Assembly: GCF_904849725.1 (NCBI RefSeq) | Contig: NC_058521.1 | Location: 565,398,176 to 565,462,175 of the forward strand | From: Hordeum vulgare subsp. vulgare | Lineage: Eukaryota; Streptophyta; Magnoliopsida; Poales; Poaceae | Direction: 5' to 3' | DNA: 64,000 nucleotides | Shown: piece by piece, positions 10,637-21,474 of the stretch | Numbering within the stretch: position 1 is the stretch's first letter | Layout: each line of letters opens with the position of its first letter | Program-made: the position numbers and the translations under genes | Notes under the pieces: model-generated | What the model was told of the DNA's origin: nothing | Database searches by the model: none | What the model saw: the letters and a program-made list of their open reading frames with translations, nothing else

Positions 10637-13480
10637 AAAAACCCATCCACAAGATTCACCATTTATCTTGGTGATGATGATGGAAAATATTGAGGAAATA
10701 TTTTTGAAAACACACACGTTGATTACATTCCTTTTGTTCCAAGTACACTTGTCATAGCAAATAACCAAGGTGGATGGAACCGATACATTGGCCCTCCTAT
10801 GTCTAAGGCGTTATACGACTTCATATGATTATGTGTATTTCTCCTTTTTTAGTTTTTTTATATTTTGACACATGGACTTCGTTATGGTTGTGTGTATTTC
10901 AGTTATGCAGAAGCCGGATGTAATGCTGAGTAATAAAACGTCCTTTATAAAAAAGACATAAAAACCAAGTTGGAAAAGATGGCTCATGTAAATCGAGTTG
11001 TTGTATAGTTTTGTGCGGCTTTCAAAAGAAGCTTGAGTAAGTACAATATAACCTCGACATCACATTAGAAGACAAAACCAATACCATTATAATAACTATA
11101 CTTGTCATAGCAAACAACTAAGTTGGCTAAAAAGACCTAGAGCTAGCACATACGGCCATGCAAAAAGCCATCCAAAAGCTTCTACATTTATCTCGACGAG
11201 GATGACGTAAAACAATGAGGAAACATTTCTGAAAATGCATGCATTGATTACATTCATTGTGTTCCATATTTGCATGGGTTGACCATGTCAAGCATGGGTA
11301 ACGCTTTTCGCTAGGTTCGCCGAGGTAATTCCTCTTGATTATCTTGATGAGCGAGGCCATTCCTTTTGTCATTTCATATGTTTCTTTGGACATAAGTAAG
11401 AACCATGCTAGAAAAGCCGACTCATGTAAACGACAGACAAATAGCCTCTCAGGCCAAGACAAGGTAACACCATTGCCAATCACCCATCCATGCCAAGGGG
11501 AAAATCAGTTATATCTTGCGGGGTCGAGATATTGTTTGGTTGCATCCTATAATTTCTCTATTTTGGTTCAACTTATCGCTTTTTGCTCAAGACTCGTAAA
11601 TCAATTATCTGAATGTTTGTCTATAGTTTTGTGAAAAATCATTGTAGTACTACAAGAGCATATTGCAGGAGCTCATACATTTTCTGGCAACAAGGTGATC
11701 CCTCGACTTGAACAATACATGCTCTTAGTTCATATACTTTTAAATTTAAACGGACGCAAAAGCTTTGCCTCGTCTCACCAATTAAGTTTACATGACATAT
11801 CCAATGTTGGGAAAAGGGGGGAAAAGGCTACTCTCATGGTATGATTGACTTCAAATGCATTGTGCCAGACAAAAAACCATCCAGAAGCTTCTCCATTTAT
11901 CTCGGCAACGATGACGATGACACTAAGGATACATTTCTTAAAACACCAACATTCATTACATTCATTGTGTTCCATATTTGCACGAGTTGATCGTGATAAA
12001 ATATGGGTAGGGCTTTTTCGTCGAGTTCCCTGAGGCCATTCCTCTTGATTAACTTTATAAATGAGGCCATTCCTTTTAATTTTCCAACTGTTTCTTAGGC
12101 AATAAGTAATCAGATGATGCTTTTTTCATTTTAAAATAAATGCATGACAATTTCTGCATAGGGTTACAAATCACCCTGGCCGAGCACTCTAGATGACATG
12201 TCACTCGTGAAAAATGTTTTACATGTTCCAAAATAAAAATCATGATGCGACTAAGGTGCAAAAGCAATTTGGCTTTCGTGTGAGCTCGAGCAATTAGTTT
12301 TGGTGTGTCCTGAATTTGTAGTCTATTTAGTGCAACTATTTTATTTTTAACAAGGCACATAAAGCGATTAGGTTTGCTCTTAAGTTTTGTTTTATTTTGT
12401 AGTTTGTGAAATTCGGTGTAATATAATCTCCCATGACACACTGCAAGATCCTACTAGCTCACAAAAAAGAGCCCATGTATATTTTTAGGGAATTATAAGA
12501 GCTAATTGTTGATTGATTTTGAGACAACTCACAACTGGCATGGTTTGTGCAACATTTAAAAAAAAGACTAGATAAGTACAAGATAACCAAAACATCTCAA
12601 GATAACGAAATACCATTATAATATATACACTTGTCATAGTAAATAACTAAGGTGGACAAAAGAAATACCATTGTTTTGTGCAACTATTCTTTTTCGCAAG
12701 GTACATAAACTATGATATTTGGTTTTGTCTACAAGGTACATAAGTGAAATACCGTTATTTTGTGATCTAAGAGATTTGCTATTAAGTTTATTTTCTTGTA
12801 ATTTTTGGAAATTCACTGTGATATGACTCCCACACTACACTGCAAGATCCTACTAGATTACAATAAATGATATTTTATTAGAAGAGTTGTTGTATAGTTT
12901 TGTGCAGCTTTGAAAAGAAGCTTGAATAAGTATAATATAACCTCAGCATCACACTAGAAGACAAAACCAATACCAATATAATAAGTATACTTGTCATAAG
13001 AGGACAACTAAGTTGGCTAAACCGACCTCCAGCTAGCACATTCGGCCGATGCAAAAACCCATTCAAAAGCTTCTCCATTTTTCTAGACAACGATTTTACG
13101 TCGAGGAAACAATTTTGAAAACGCCAGCATTAATTACCTTCATTGTATTGCATATTTGCACGAGTTAACCATGACAAGCATGGATAACGCTTTTCGTTAG
13201 GTTCGCCGAGGAAATTTCTCTTGATTATCTTCATGAACGAGGCCATTCCTTTTGTTTTTCCAACTGTTTCTTTGATAATAAGTTATTAGTTGATGTTTTT
13301 CCCATTTTTAAAAAATAGCACGACAACCTGTACATATGTTTACCCTTCAATCAAATCTTGCACGTGTCGAGCACTCCAGGTCACACATCAATGGCAAAAA
13401 TGTTGAACATGTTCCAAAATAAAAAGCGGTATGCCAAACGGTGCTAAAGCAATTTGGCTTGCTTGGGCAGTTAGTTTGGG
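10637..13480. repeat. Degenerate tandem copies of gene-proximal sequence and a repeated module
   Basis: No supported gene. The block contains three copies (about 11009-11160, 12545-12660 and 12896-13050) of a 110-150 bp stretch whose fourth copy is at 13779-13925, just upstream of the F-box gene. They share wording such as ATAACCTCAGCATCACA and ACACTTGTCATAG. A second module of about 250-300 bp recurs at about 10637-10740 (partial), 11160-11405, 11870-12110 and 13045-13290, and also at 505-760. Its minus strand carries short related peptides (KGMASLIKIIKRN-like), too broken to call a gene. Confidence 0.65.
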
Positions 13481-13680
13481 TCAGTGGCGGACCTAGAATC
13501 TCACGTTTGGGGTGCCACATTTCTAAGTTAACACTACGTAGTATCAATAAATAGTACGTATAAAAATAGCATCACTTTGATAACCGTATTTAGTGTTAAG
13601 TACAAAGAAAATACTAATGCAAAACAAAGTCAAGTTTAATTTAAAAATAATTGAAAACTATTTTAATTTTTTAATTAATT
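13481..13680. other. AT-rich repeat fragment, possible transposon remnant
   Basis: Begins GTCAGTGGCGGACCTAGAAT and then becomes AT-rich. The phrase resembles a common end sequence of grass repeats. A related start (GGGACGGAGACAGAAAATTG) occurs at 21477. No terminal repeats or target duplication were identified, so the class is open. Confidence 0.3.
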
Positions 13681-14109
13681 ATTAAAAGAAATTCTCATAT
13701 AGATGCATATACAACCACGAACCAAAGTGTATTTCGCAGCCGATGCATGTTTTTTTTTTTGAAACTGATGCATGGTTTGTTTGTGCGGCAGTTTTGAAAG
13801 AAGCCGAGATAAGTAGTACGTACAGTACAAGATAACCTCAGCATCACATGACAAACGCATATACCGATAGAATAAGCACACTTGTCACGGCAAATAAGCA
13901 AGGGCGTCCAAACCGACCCCGAGGCTGGCTGGCGCAAACGGCCCGTGCAAACGACGAGCGAAATAGCCCCTCAGGCCAGGACAAGGACGGGAACAAAGAA
14001 AGAAAGAAAATTGTTTCACGAGGAGCAAGGATAATTTTATACCACCACCACCAACGCCGCCAATCAGACCCGGCACGGCAGGGGGCGGCGAGCGAGGGAT
14101 AGATAGATA
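13681..14109 (+). promoter_or_regulatory. Putative promoter region of the F-box/kelch gene
   Basis: Sequence immediately upstream of the purine-rich leader. It turns from AT-rich to GC-rich near 13860. Its 13779-13990 portion is the best-preserved, CpG-richest copy of a sequence repeated upstream at about 11009, 12545 and 12896. I could not fix a TATA box or transcription start. Assignment as promoter rests only on position. Confidence 0.4.
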
Positions 14110-14579
14110 CGCGGGAGACGTGCGGGCGTAGAGGCAGAGAGAGTGGGAGAGAGAGGGAGGGAGGGAGTGAGTCCACCTCAGCTTCAGGTGAGCTGGCCGG
14201 TGGCCGCTGGGGCATTTTCTATTTCTGAGGCCTGCCCGGTTTCCAATTCCGACGAGCCAAAACAGACGGAGGGGAAAGCGGGACGGAAGAGAGAGAGAGA
14301 GAGGGGGGGAGAAAAAAATGGAGGAATAAAAGGGGAAAGAAATAAAGCGAGAGGAGAATCCCAATTCCCCAAGTAGTACGCACGAGAGGAGAGGGGGAGG
14401 GGAGGGAGGGAAGGAGTACAAGAGAGGAGAGAGAGGAGGCGGGGGGCGAGGCGAGGCGAGGAGAGGAGAGGAGAGGGGCAGCGGCAGAGGGCTGCAGCAG
14501 GGGCAGAAGCATTAGAAGGGGCAGTTGTAACCAAGTGGCAGCAGTAGATAGAGCCATCTATCTATCTCTCTCTCTACAG
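14110..14579 (+). other. Putative 5' UTR exon 1, purine-rich
   Basis: Long GA-rich tract (GAGAGAGAGAG and GAGGCGAGGCGAGGAG type runs between 14130 and 14480), then CTATCTATCTCTCTCTCTAC leading to a possible donor site. Many ORFs cross it on both strands (for example 13885-14421), but they are low-complexity products of simple repeats. Probably transcribed leader; the 5' end is unknown. Confidence 0.45.
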
Positions 14580-15161
14580 GTATAAATCCTTCCTTGCTTC
14601 TTCGCTCGCTTCCTTGCTTGCTTGCTCGCTCGCTCGCGCATCTGGTAGGAGGGGGGCAGAAGGGGGGTTGGTGGCGGTGGCGGTGGCGGTTGGGATTTCG
14701 AGGGCGGAGCGGCGATGGGGGCGCGCTGATTGGGCCGCCGGCCGCGATCTTTCAGTCGAGGTTTTCTTGGTTGGGCGTGATCTCCCTCCCTCCCTCCCAT
14801 GAGTTCGATTTGCTGTTAGGTGATGATTCTTCTTTTTTGCCCCCCCCCCCCCCCCCCCTTCCTGCGCGTGTTCTTCCCTTTCTGTTGGATTGGATGGAGC
14901 CGCCGTCCGCCGGGATTCGCGTCGCCTGGGCGGGTGGAAGGGAGGTTTGGTTTGGTTTGGTTCTGGGGCGGGACGATTTGGGGGGGGGGGGGGGGGGGGG
15001 GGGCGGGCGGCGGATCGAGTGGGTTCTCGCCGGAAGATTCGATTTTTTTTCCGCCTTGTTTTTATTCACGCGCTCTCCTCAGATCTCAAATGCCCCCTGT
15101 TCCTGATCCGTTTCTTCTCGCCGATTTCCTCCCTCCCCTGTTGATTCCATTCTTATTGCAG
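14580..15161 (+). other. Probable 5' UTR (leader) intron of the F-box/kelch gene
   Basis: A donor-like CTACAG/GTATAAAT junction at 14579/14580 and an acceptor with a pyrimidine stretch, CCATTCTTATTGCAG, ending at 15161 define a 582-bp intron that removes upstream ATGs. It contains a run of 19 C (14840-14858) and a run of 24 G (14980-15003). RNA evidence would be needed for the exact donor. Confidence 0.55.
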
Positions 15162-15267
15162 ATCGCGGCTAGGAGATCAGCGAGCGCGCTCCCTTTCCGG
15201 ATCAATCTCGTCCGAGAAGATAGCAGGCCGTACGGGAGCAGCAAGCAAGGGGGGAGGAGGGGAGGCC

Positions 15268-16587
15268 ATGATGCTGGAGGGCAAATCCTGCCTCGTCTCG
15301 CGCTCCCTGCCCAGCTACTGCGAGCCGGAGTCCGAGTGGGCGTTCCTCGCCCGCGAGGTCTCCGTCATCAGCGGCGGCAAGCGCCCCGCGCCGGAAGACT
15401 TCGGCGCGGAAGACATGGAGGAGGCGGACGGCGGCGGCGGCGGCAGCAGCGGGAAGCGCAGCAAGTCGCCTTCCCCGCAGCCGCACACGCCGGATATCAC
15501 CGAGAGCCACGGCTCCAGCCGCCACGCCTCCTCAGGCGGCGGAGGTGGGGAGCAGCAAGGCTCTGGGGCCAATCTTATTGGTGAGATTGGTCGCGACCTC
15601 TCCATCAACTGCCTCCTCCGGCTCTCCAGGTCGGACTATGGCTCCGTGGCCTTCCTCAACAGGGACTTCAACTCCCTGGTGCGCAACGGGGAGATCTACC
15701 GCCTGCGGCGGCAGAATGGCATCGCCGAACATTGGGTCTACTTCTCCTGCAATGTCCTGGAGTGGGACGCCTATGACCCCTACAGAGAGCGCTGGATCCA
15801 GGTGCCCAAGATGCCACCGGATGAATGCTTCATGTGCTCCGACAAGGAGTCCCTGGCCGTGGGCACCGAGCTGCTTGTCTTTGGGATGGCACACATTGTG
15901 TTCAGATATAGCATCCTGACCAATTCGTGGACAAGGGCTGATCCCATGAACTCTCCTCGGTGCTTGTTCGGATCAACAAGCGTTGGTGAGAAGGCCTATG
16001 TCGCTGGAGGCACCGATGCTTCTGGAAAGATACTGAGCTCTGCAGAGATGTATGACTCTGTGACACACACTTGGACACCCCTTCCCAGCATGAATAGGGC
16101 TAGGAAGATGTGTTCTGGTGTGTTCTTGGATGGCAAGTTCTATGTGATCGGTGGTGTTACCAACAACAACCAGGTCCTGACATGTGGTGAGGAATATGAC
16201 TTGAATCGGGGGTCATGGAGGGTTATTGAGAACATGTCTGAGGGCCTCAATGGAGTCACTGGTGCTCCTCCACTCATTGCAGTTGTCAACAATCAGCTCT
16301 ATGCAGCTGATTACAGTGAGAAGGATGTCAAGAAGTATGACAAGCTGAATAATAAGTGGATCGCTCTTGGGAAGTTGCCCGAACGGTCTGTGTCGATGAA
16401 TGGATGGGGCCTTGCTTTCCGAGCCTGTGGTGACCGGCTGATTGTCATTGGAGGCCCAAGGACTTCTATTGGTGGCATCATTGAGCTTAATTCATGGGTT
16501 CCGGATGAGCAACCGCCGGTGTGGAATTTGGTTGCCACACGGCAATCCGGGAACTTCGTGTATAACTGCGCCGTGATGGGTTGCTGA
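15268..16587 (+). CDS. F-box/kelch-repeat protein (SKIP11 / At1g74510-like)
   Basis: Complete 439-residue intronless coding region, the only intact host gene here. Residues 1-31 (SCLVSRSLPSYCEPESEW) match the conserved N-terminus of the plant SKIP11-like F-box/kelch group. Residues 35-100 are low-complexity and Gly/Ser-rich, with a basic GKRSK at 62-66. The F-box spans about 104-150 (IGEIGRDLSINCLLRLSRSD onward), and about five kelch blades span 181-425 with diagnostic Gly-Gly pairs at 247-248, 295-296 and 395-396 and downstream Trp residues. By family knowledge it is the substrate-recognition subunit of an SCF ubiquitin ligase, binding SKP1/ASK through the F-box and targets through the kelch propeller. 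The target is unknown. ATG 15268 is followed by a second ATG at 15271; related proteins often begin at the second, so the first Met may be extra. The GC-rich 5' end fits a grass gene. Neighbours are transposons on one side and low-copy DNA on the other. Confidence 0.95.
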   Translation: MMLEGKSCLVSRSLPSYCEPESEWAFLAREVSVISGGKRPAPEDFGAEDMEEADGGGGGSSGKRSKSPSPQPHTPDITESHGSSRHASSGGGGGEQQGSGANLIGEIGRDLSINCLLRLSRSDYGSVAFLNRDFNSLVRNGEIYRLRRQNGIAEHWVYFSCNVLEWDAYDPYRERWIQVPKMPPDECFMCSDKESLAVGTELLVFGMAHIVFRYSILTNSWTRADPMNSPRCLFGSTSVGEKAYVAGGTDASGKILSSAEMYDSVTHTWTPLPSMNRARKMCSGVFLDGKFYVIGGVTNNNQVLTCGEEYDLNRGSWRVIENMSEGLNGVTGAPPLIAVVNNQLYAADYSEKDVKKYDKLNNKWIALGKLPERSVSMNGWGLAFRACGDRLIVIGGPRTSIGGIIELNSWVPDEQPPVWNLVATRQSGNFVYNCAVMGC

Positions 16588-16800
16588 GTCCACTGAATAA
16601 AGATTGGATGCAGTGGATATTTATGAAGGATGATAGTATGCACAAAGGCGGCCTGTTCAATTGCTCCAGCCCTGATTCTTCGTAGCGATTTATGCCTTCT
16701 GCCCGGTTTCAGACTTTAACTGGACATCTGCTGAGCGGCAGCACTCATGTAACCCTTGAGTTCTAATACTTCTGTTTTCCTTGCTAATCCATTTCTACAT
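16588..16800 (+). other. Putative 3' UTR
   Basis: Follows the TGA at 16585-16587. AATAAA at 16596-16601 lies too close to the stop to be the sole poly(A) signal. TTCTAATACTTCTGTTTTCC near 16762 is a plausible end region. The true end is not visible. Confidence 0.35.
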
Positions 16801-18160
16801 TTGCAATTTGGATCAACAGCTCGTGATTTCAAAGATACGAGACTATGCAAAAACAGTGTTATATTAATAATCTAGAAACAACTTCCAGAATGCCTATCAC
16901 TGTTGATGATGACCAACCTGTTAAGCAATACTTGATTTATCCAGTTTGGCTGCACCTAGGGCATGTTTATAAATTATGAATGCCGTGCATCATATTCACT
17001 GCTATGTCTCTTATTCGTCCAGTTTGCTTCATGATATGCTTTTCTGCATTGTGTTATCAGCTTGTATGTTGGTAATGATATGTTCTTTTCCTGGTCGTGA
17101 ATTTGTATGATTTATATGCTATTAGATGCATCATATTGTTCTACTTTTAGTTTGTGATGGTTCGACTCGGTGTTTTAGTTCATGTTTCCATGAACTGATG
17201 TTTGAGTTGGTCAACTGAGTAGAGTTCAAGTTATTTTGTTTCTGATGGAGTGTCGAAGCAAGAGTAGTTGTCAAAACTGGATCACTTTACTGGTCATTTA
17301 GTGAAGTTTCCTGGGAATTATGCTTGTATTGTCAATCCTTCTACCTGTAGTTGTTGCTAGCCTAGAAATAAGTCTCCTCATAGTTTCTTCTTGCTAGCCT
17401 ATAAGTAACTCTCCTCATAGTTTCTTGGTCATTGAATTATTTCCTAGAGCAATAGGGCAAAAAACTCTAGCTGATTGATTCTGCATGTTCTGTTCTAGCT
17501 ATTTCAGCAAATTGATATTATCCTCTATTAGCAATGCTGCAATAAGAGAATATATATAGGTTAAAAGGAAACGAGGCATTTGCAACTGTGGTTTTTTAAT
17601 CTTTTGAGTGGGTTATATCTGTCTGACCGACCATTTGTTTGAACTGTATTTGTGATCATAGTGCATACATTCTTCCTTCTCTTTTGGTCATTTAGATTTG
17701 CATACACGCTTCTTTGGAATGGGAGTCGAATGGTGGTGCACTGCAAGTTCAGATGGCGGCCCTTGCGGTATATAAAAGGAGCTTGTGTAATCTGTCGACG
17801 TCACCTCTTACAGAGTTACGGACATATATATCTGCTGAAAGAAAGAAACCTTGTAGATCCTGCCATTTGGAGCAAGAACAGGGTTGTGAGCAGAGCAGAG
17901 GATTGCTGCACTCTTTTATACATCATCTTGCACAATGTGGCAACCTTTTGTTCTTCTTCCATGAGTGACAGAACATTTTGGTCGTGCTAGAAACTTGTTT
18001 CGGAGCACCAACACGTTTGTTTGTTTGTTTAAAATCATCACAGATCTTGTTTGTGTTGTCATGTTTGTTTTCTTACTGCAAGCCCATATTTTGTTGAGAC
18101 GAAGCAAAGCTGAAATTTTCAGTGGAGCTGCATGCGCTTTGAGGAGTGAATTCGCAGGCA
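16801..18160. other. AT-rich intergenic DNA, no supported gene
   Basis: I see no coding sequence with recognisable homology. There is a short imperfect direct repeat around 17357-17425 (TCTCCTCATAGTTTCTT twice), and GTATATAAAAGG at about 17769, a TATA-like element followed by short ORFs without family resemblance. An unannotated non-coding transcript cannot be excluded. Confidence 0.4.
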
Positions 18161-20970
18161 CGCGCTGGTGAGGTTTGCTTCCCGCCGTGACGTGTTCCTT
18201 GCAAGGCAGAGCAGGCGTGGAGAGGTAGAAGAAGCACACGTGCCGATCGATGGTGAATTGGCATTCTTTCTCTCTGAGCCAGCCACAGTGTGTTCCCATC
18301 GACTAGTCATCGGGTCAGGTCACCGAAGCTTTTCGCCCCGTCAGGTCGAGTCCGGTGGCAGCAGCAGCAGCAGTACGAGCCGACGCTACACCTACACCTA
18401 CGCATACCGCCGTTTTGTTCCCCGGGCAACTTGGCAGGTGACCCAGCCCGACACAACTCTGCCGCCGAGGGAAGACTCGCTGACCCGTCCCTGCAAAAGG
18501 GAAAACACACGAGGAGAAAAACGTTCCTCCTCTCCTCTCCTCCAGAGAGAGCACGCACGAGGACGCTTTGCTTTGCTGCCTGGACTGGAAGAAATCATCA
18601 TCATTCATGATTCATCAGCCTCCGTGCTGCGTTGCGTACTTGCGTGAAGCTTCCTTCCTCTGACCCCCGGAAGGAAGGCTAGCAGCAGCACAGCAGTACT
18701 GGTAGCAGCCTACGCCCCTCTCGCTTGGATGGACGGATTCCTCCTTGAGCGTGGTGGTGGAGGTGGAAGCGGAAGCGTACGTCTCGTGCCTCCTTTACAG
18801 CGCTGCATCCGCTTGCGTTGCGTCGCGGCGGTACTACCACCACCTTTTTCCCTTCTTTCTTGTGCTGGAGAGCGCGGGGGTCTCCAATAATTTCAGCCGT
18901 GGCCGTCGCTGTTGCGCCGTTCCGGGCATCCAGTTCTGTCGTGCGCGCCGCTGCAACCGGCACCAGAGCTGCGTGCGAGAACCATCCACAGCACATGCGC
19001 CCGAGAGAGACGATCCAAATGCTAGTACATGGAGTACATCTCATCTGCCTCGGCTGCGCCCAACCACTGTCTTTAGTCCCCTGTCCCGCCCGGTTCAGCC
19101 GCCTCTCTCTGGGTGCCACAGCTTCCAAATCCGCCCGCCCCCATTATTTACGCTCCTGCTCGACCTCTCCAGAGCCTGCAAATGCTTGTTGCGTTTGCTC
19201 TCCACGTGCGATCCAGTTAGCTAATTAACTGCGACCAGCAAGAAAATAATTAGGCGAGTTAATGATGGTAATACGCTGGCGTCGCGTCCTTCTGGATGAT
19301 GGATGGAGGAACCGAATAACCACGGCCATTTCGTCCGGTTTACACGCTCGCAAGTGTCATTTGCAGGGAGACGGGGATTGGAGAACATTTCTGGGTGGAG
19401 AATATGTACATCTATCCGTCTATCTATGAATCTATCTATCTACCCATCTCGTCTCCATCGAGCATATGAAACCATGCCTCCCACTTTATTTATTCGCGGC
19501 CGGTTTAATGCGCGGCGTTAGGCGCCCCCGAATTCTTTCACCCGGATGGCCTCCACTGTTTGCTTGTCCCAAGAGTGATCGGCACGCCAGAGCCAGCCTA
19601 CGTGCTGTCATTTTCCTCCCTTTTTCCCTCGTGCATGTATGCAGGGGAATCGTCCCCGGCCGCGCGTGAACGGTGAGTGAAATGGTGGCGATCGATGCGT
19701 CGACGCAAGTGGGGAGAAGCTTTTCCGCTCCGTCTCTTTCCTTTCTCCGATCGGAACAATGCACATCAGATCTTCCTACCGGCCGGTCTCTTGGCCGTCC
19801 CGTCGCCGTCGAGGCTTGGCCGTTCCGTTCCCATGTGGCGACGACGGCGACGGGCCGTAGCTGTACGCGGCGCCGGCGGTGGGCGCTTGGGTTTACGTAC
19901 GCCTCGTGGCTTCAAACCATTGACGCCGTCTCCACTCCAGGTCAGACTTTACGGCTCTGGTAAGCGCACGCAAAGCTCGCGTTTGACCTGTCCCCGTCCG
20001 TTTGCTTGTTGGGCTGGAAGTGAAGTCTCCTCCGGTTTAGTTAGGCCTGCTGTGCTGCTTAACGAATGGTGGGCTTATAAGGCCTTTACTTATCTGTGCG
20101 TGCGTGTGTGTGTGTGGAAAGGAGGCCCAGGCCTGTTGGTTTGTTTCTTGTCTGTGTTGCTCAGTTCGGACCTCGAGGAAGATTCAGGAGGAGGGATGGA
20201 CAGGCTGCAGCTCCCACGCGCAGAAGCCGAGGTCTGTGATTGTCTGTCCTCTCCTCCGCCTTGAATTCCCGAGGAGGCCGGGCCGACAGCAACAACAGTG
20301 AGGCAGCAGCAGGAGGACGTCCCCAAAGGCGAGCGAGTTCAGTACCGGTAGCTATCTGCACATGTGTGAGCGCAGCGCAGAGCAGAGCAGAGGAAATTCA
20401 GGGGAGCCCCAAGCTACAAGCTAGATTGTACCACCCCCTACTGCATATCGTCCTGGTACTGGTACCAGAGTACTTTCACCCTCCCCTCCATCCATTCCTT
20501 CGTGTCACCTTTTGTGTTTTGTCCGTCGTCACCAGGCCCTCCCTCCTCCTAATCTGGCCTGTAAAAATTCGTTTGGATTCAGTCTCTGTCGCTCGGCTTC
20601 TCGCTTTGTCTCGACGTACGCGGTAGATGGCCTCGCATCGGAGATTCGGTTCGCCACGCGCGCGCGTCACTCACGGTGGCCTGCCGGCGGGGAATCCGCG
20701 GGCGGTGCCAGTGCCGCCGCACAATCAGCGGGGCATCATGCCGCAATCATCCATCCACTGGTGAGGGGCGAGCTCGGTCTCCTCCGCTCGGCCAGGCGGA
20801 TCGGCGGGTGAATCGTACCGCTGCGTCTGCATGTCCAGTGGCCTTTCGGCACGCTGCAGCGGGCGCGTGGCCGTGTCAGGGCAAGTACTGGCGATGTTGT
20901 AAAGGCAAGTACTACCCTCCTCTGTCAGAGGGAGGAAATCAATGGCTCATCCCACTCGCCCGTTTAAATG
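18161..20970. other. GC-rich low-copy intergenic DNA, no supported gene
   Basis: Several overlapping ORFs occur on both strands (18168-18647, 18745-19224, 19677-20264), but none shows a domain, start context or conservation I recognise; GC-rich DNA yields such ORFs by chance. Simple repeats: CAG-type at about 18358-18372, TATC-type at about 19410-19445, and TG-type at about 20100-20117. It could hold regulatory DNA or a diverged gene, but nothing in the sequence decides it. Confidence 0.4.
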
Positions 20971-21474
20971 GGTGACATGGTACATTTGGGTTCCACATCG
21001 GGGCAACTTCAAATTTTGAACCTTTTGGCTTTGATGATTTCACACCCGATCATTTATCCTTGTCCCCGGTCGCTCCCATGGGCCCAACCCTAAGACAAAG
21101 GCGGCCCGATCTGCACCTCCTGGATGATACCGTCGTCAGTACCGGCGGTGGCGGCCACACCCTGGGTTGTGGCGGCGTATCCCGACGTGTTCCCATTCAT
21201 GCAGGGGTGGACCGTCTCCGAGGTTGCACATGTGGTGGAGCAAGCAGTGGCGTGTGGTCTTCGGCGGCGAGGTTGCACATGTGGTGGAGCACGCAGTGGC
21301 GTGTGGTCTTCGGCAGCGCATGGCGGGAGGCATGGAGGAGCGATAGACTTGACAGGGACAAGCAGAGGTGTGGTGGTATGGAGACGACAGCGTGAGCTAA
21401 CGGTCAGGCAGGTGAGTGCGTTGTGATCGCTCGACCAAGAAGGAGTTCCCGTGAGAGCAGCGGTACTCTCCCGA
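20971..21474. other. Intergenic stretch with a 49-bp tandem duplication
   Basis: No supported gene. It contains the tandem repeat at 21221-21318. The ORFs at 21060-21426 owe their length to this duplication. Confidence 0.4.
21221..21318. repeat. Two-copy 49-bp tandem repeat
   Basis: Units 21221-21269 and 21270-21318 both begin AGGTTGCACATGTGGTGGAG and differ at only two positions that I can see (CAAGCAG/CACGCAG and GGCGGCG/GGCAGCG). Confidence 0.9.

Noticed and set aside
13844..14557. Long overlapping ORFs on both strands in the GA-rich leader (up to 178 codons)
   Set aside because: They translate simple purine/pyrimidine repeats and lack stops only because of base bias. No domain or conservation.
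14558..15608. ORFs of 80-254 codons overlapping the start of the F-box gene in other frames
   Set aside because: Gly/Pro/Arg-rich shadows of GC-rich leader and coding sequence. The kelch/F-box frame explains the region.
18168..20326. Cluster of ORFs (18168-18647, 18745-19224, 19677-20264) as possible genes
   Set aside because: No recognisable domain, several overlap in both strands, no convincing start context. GC-rich chance frames are the simpler reading.
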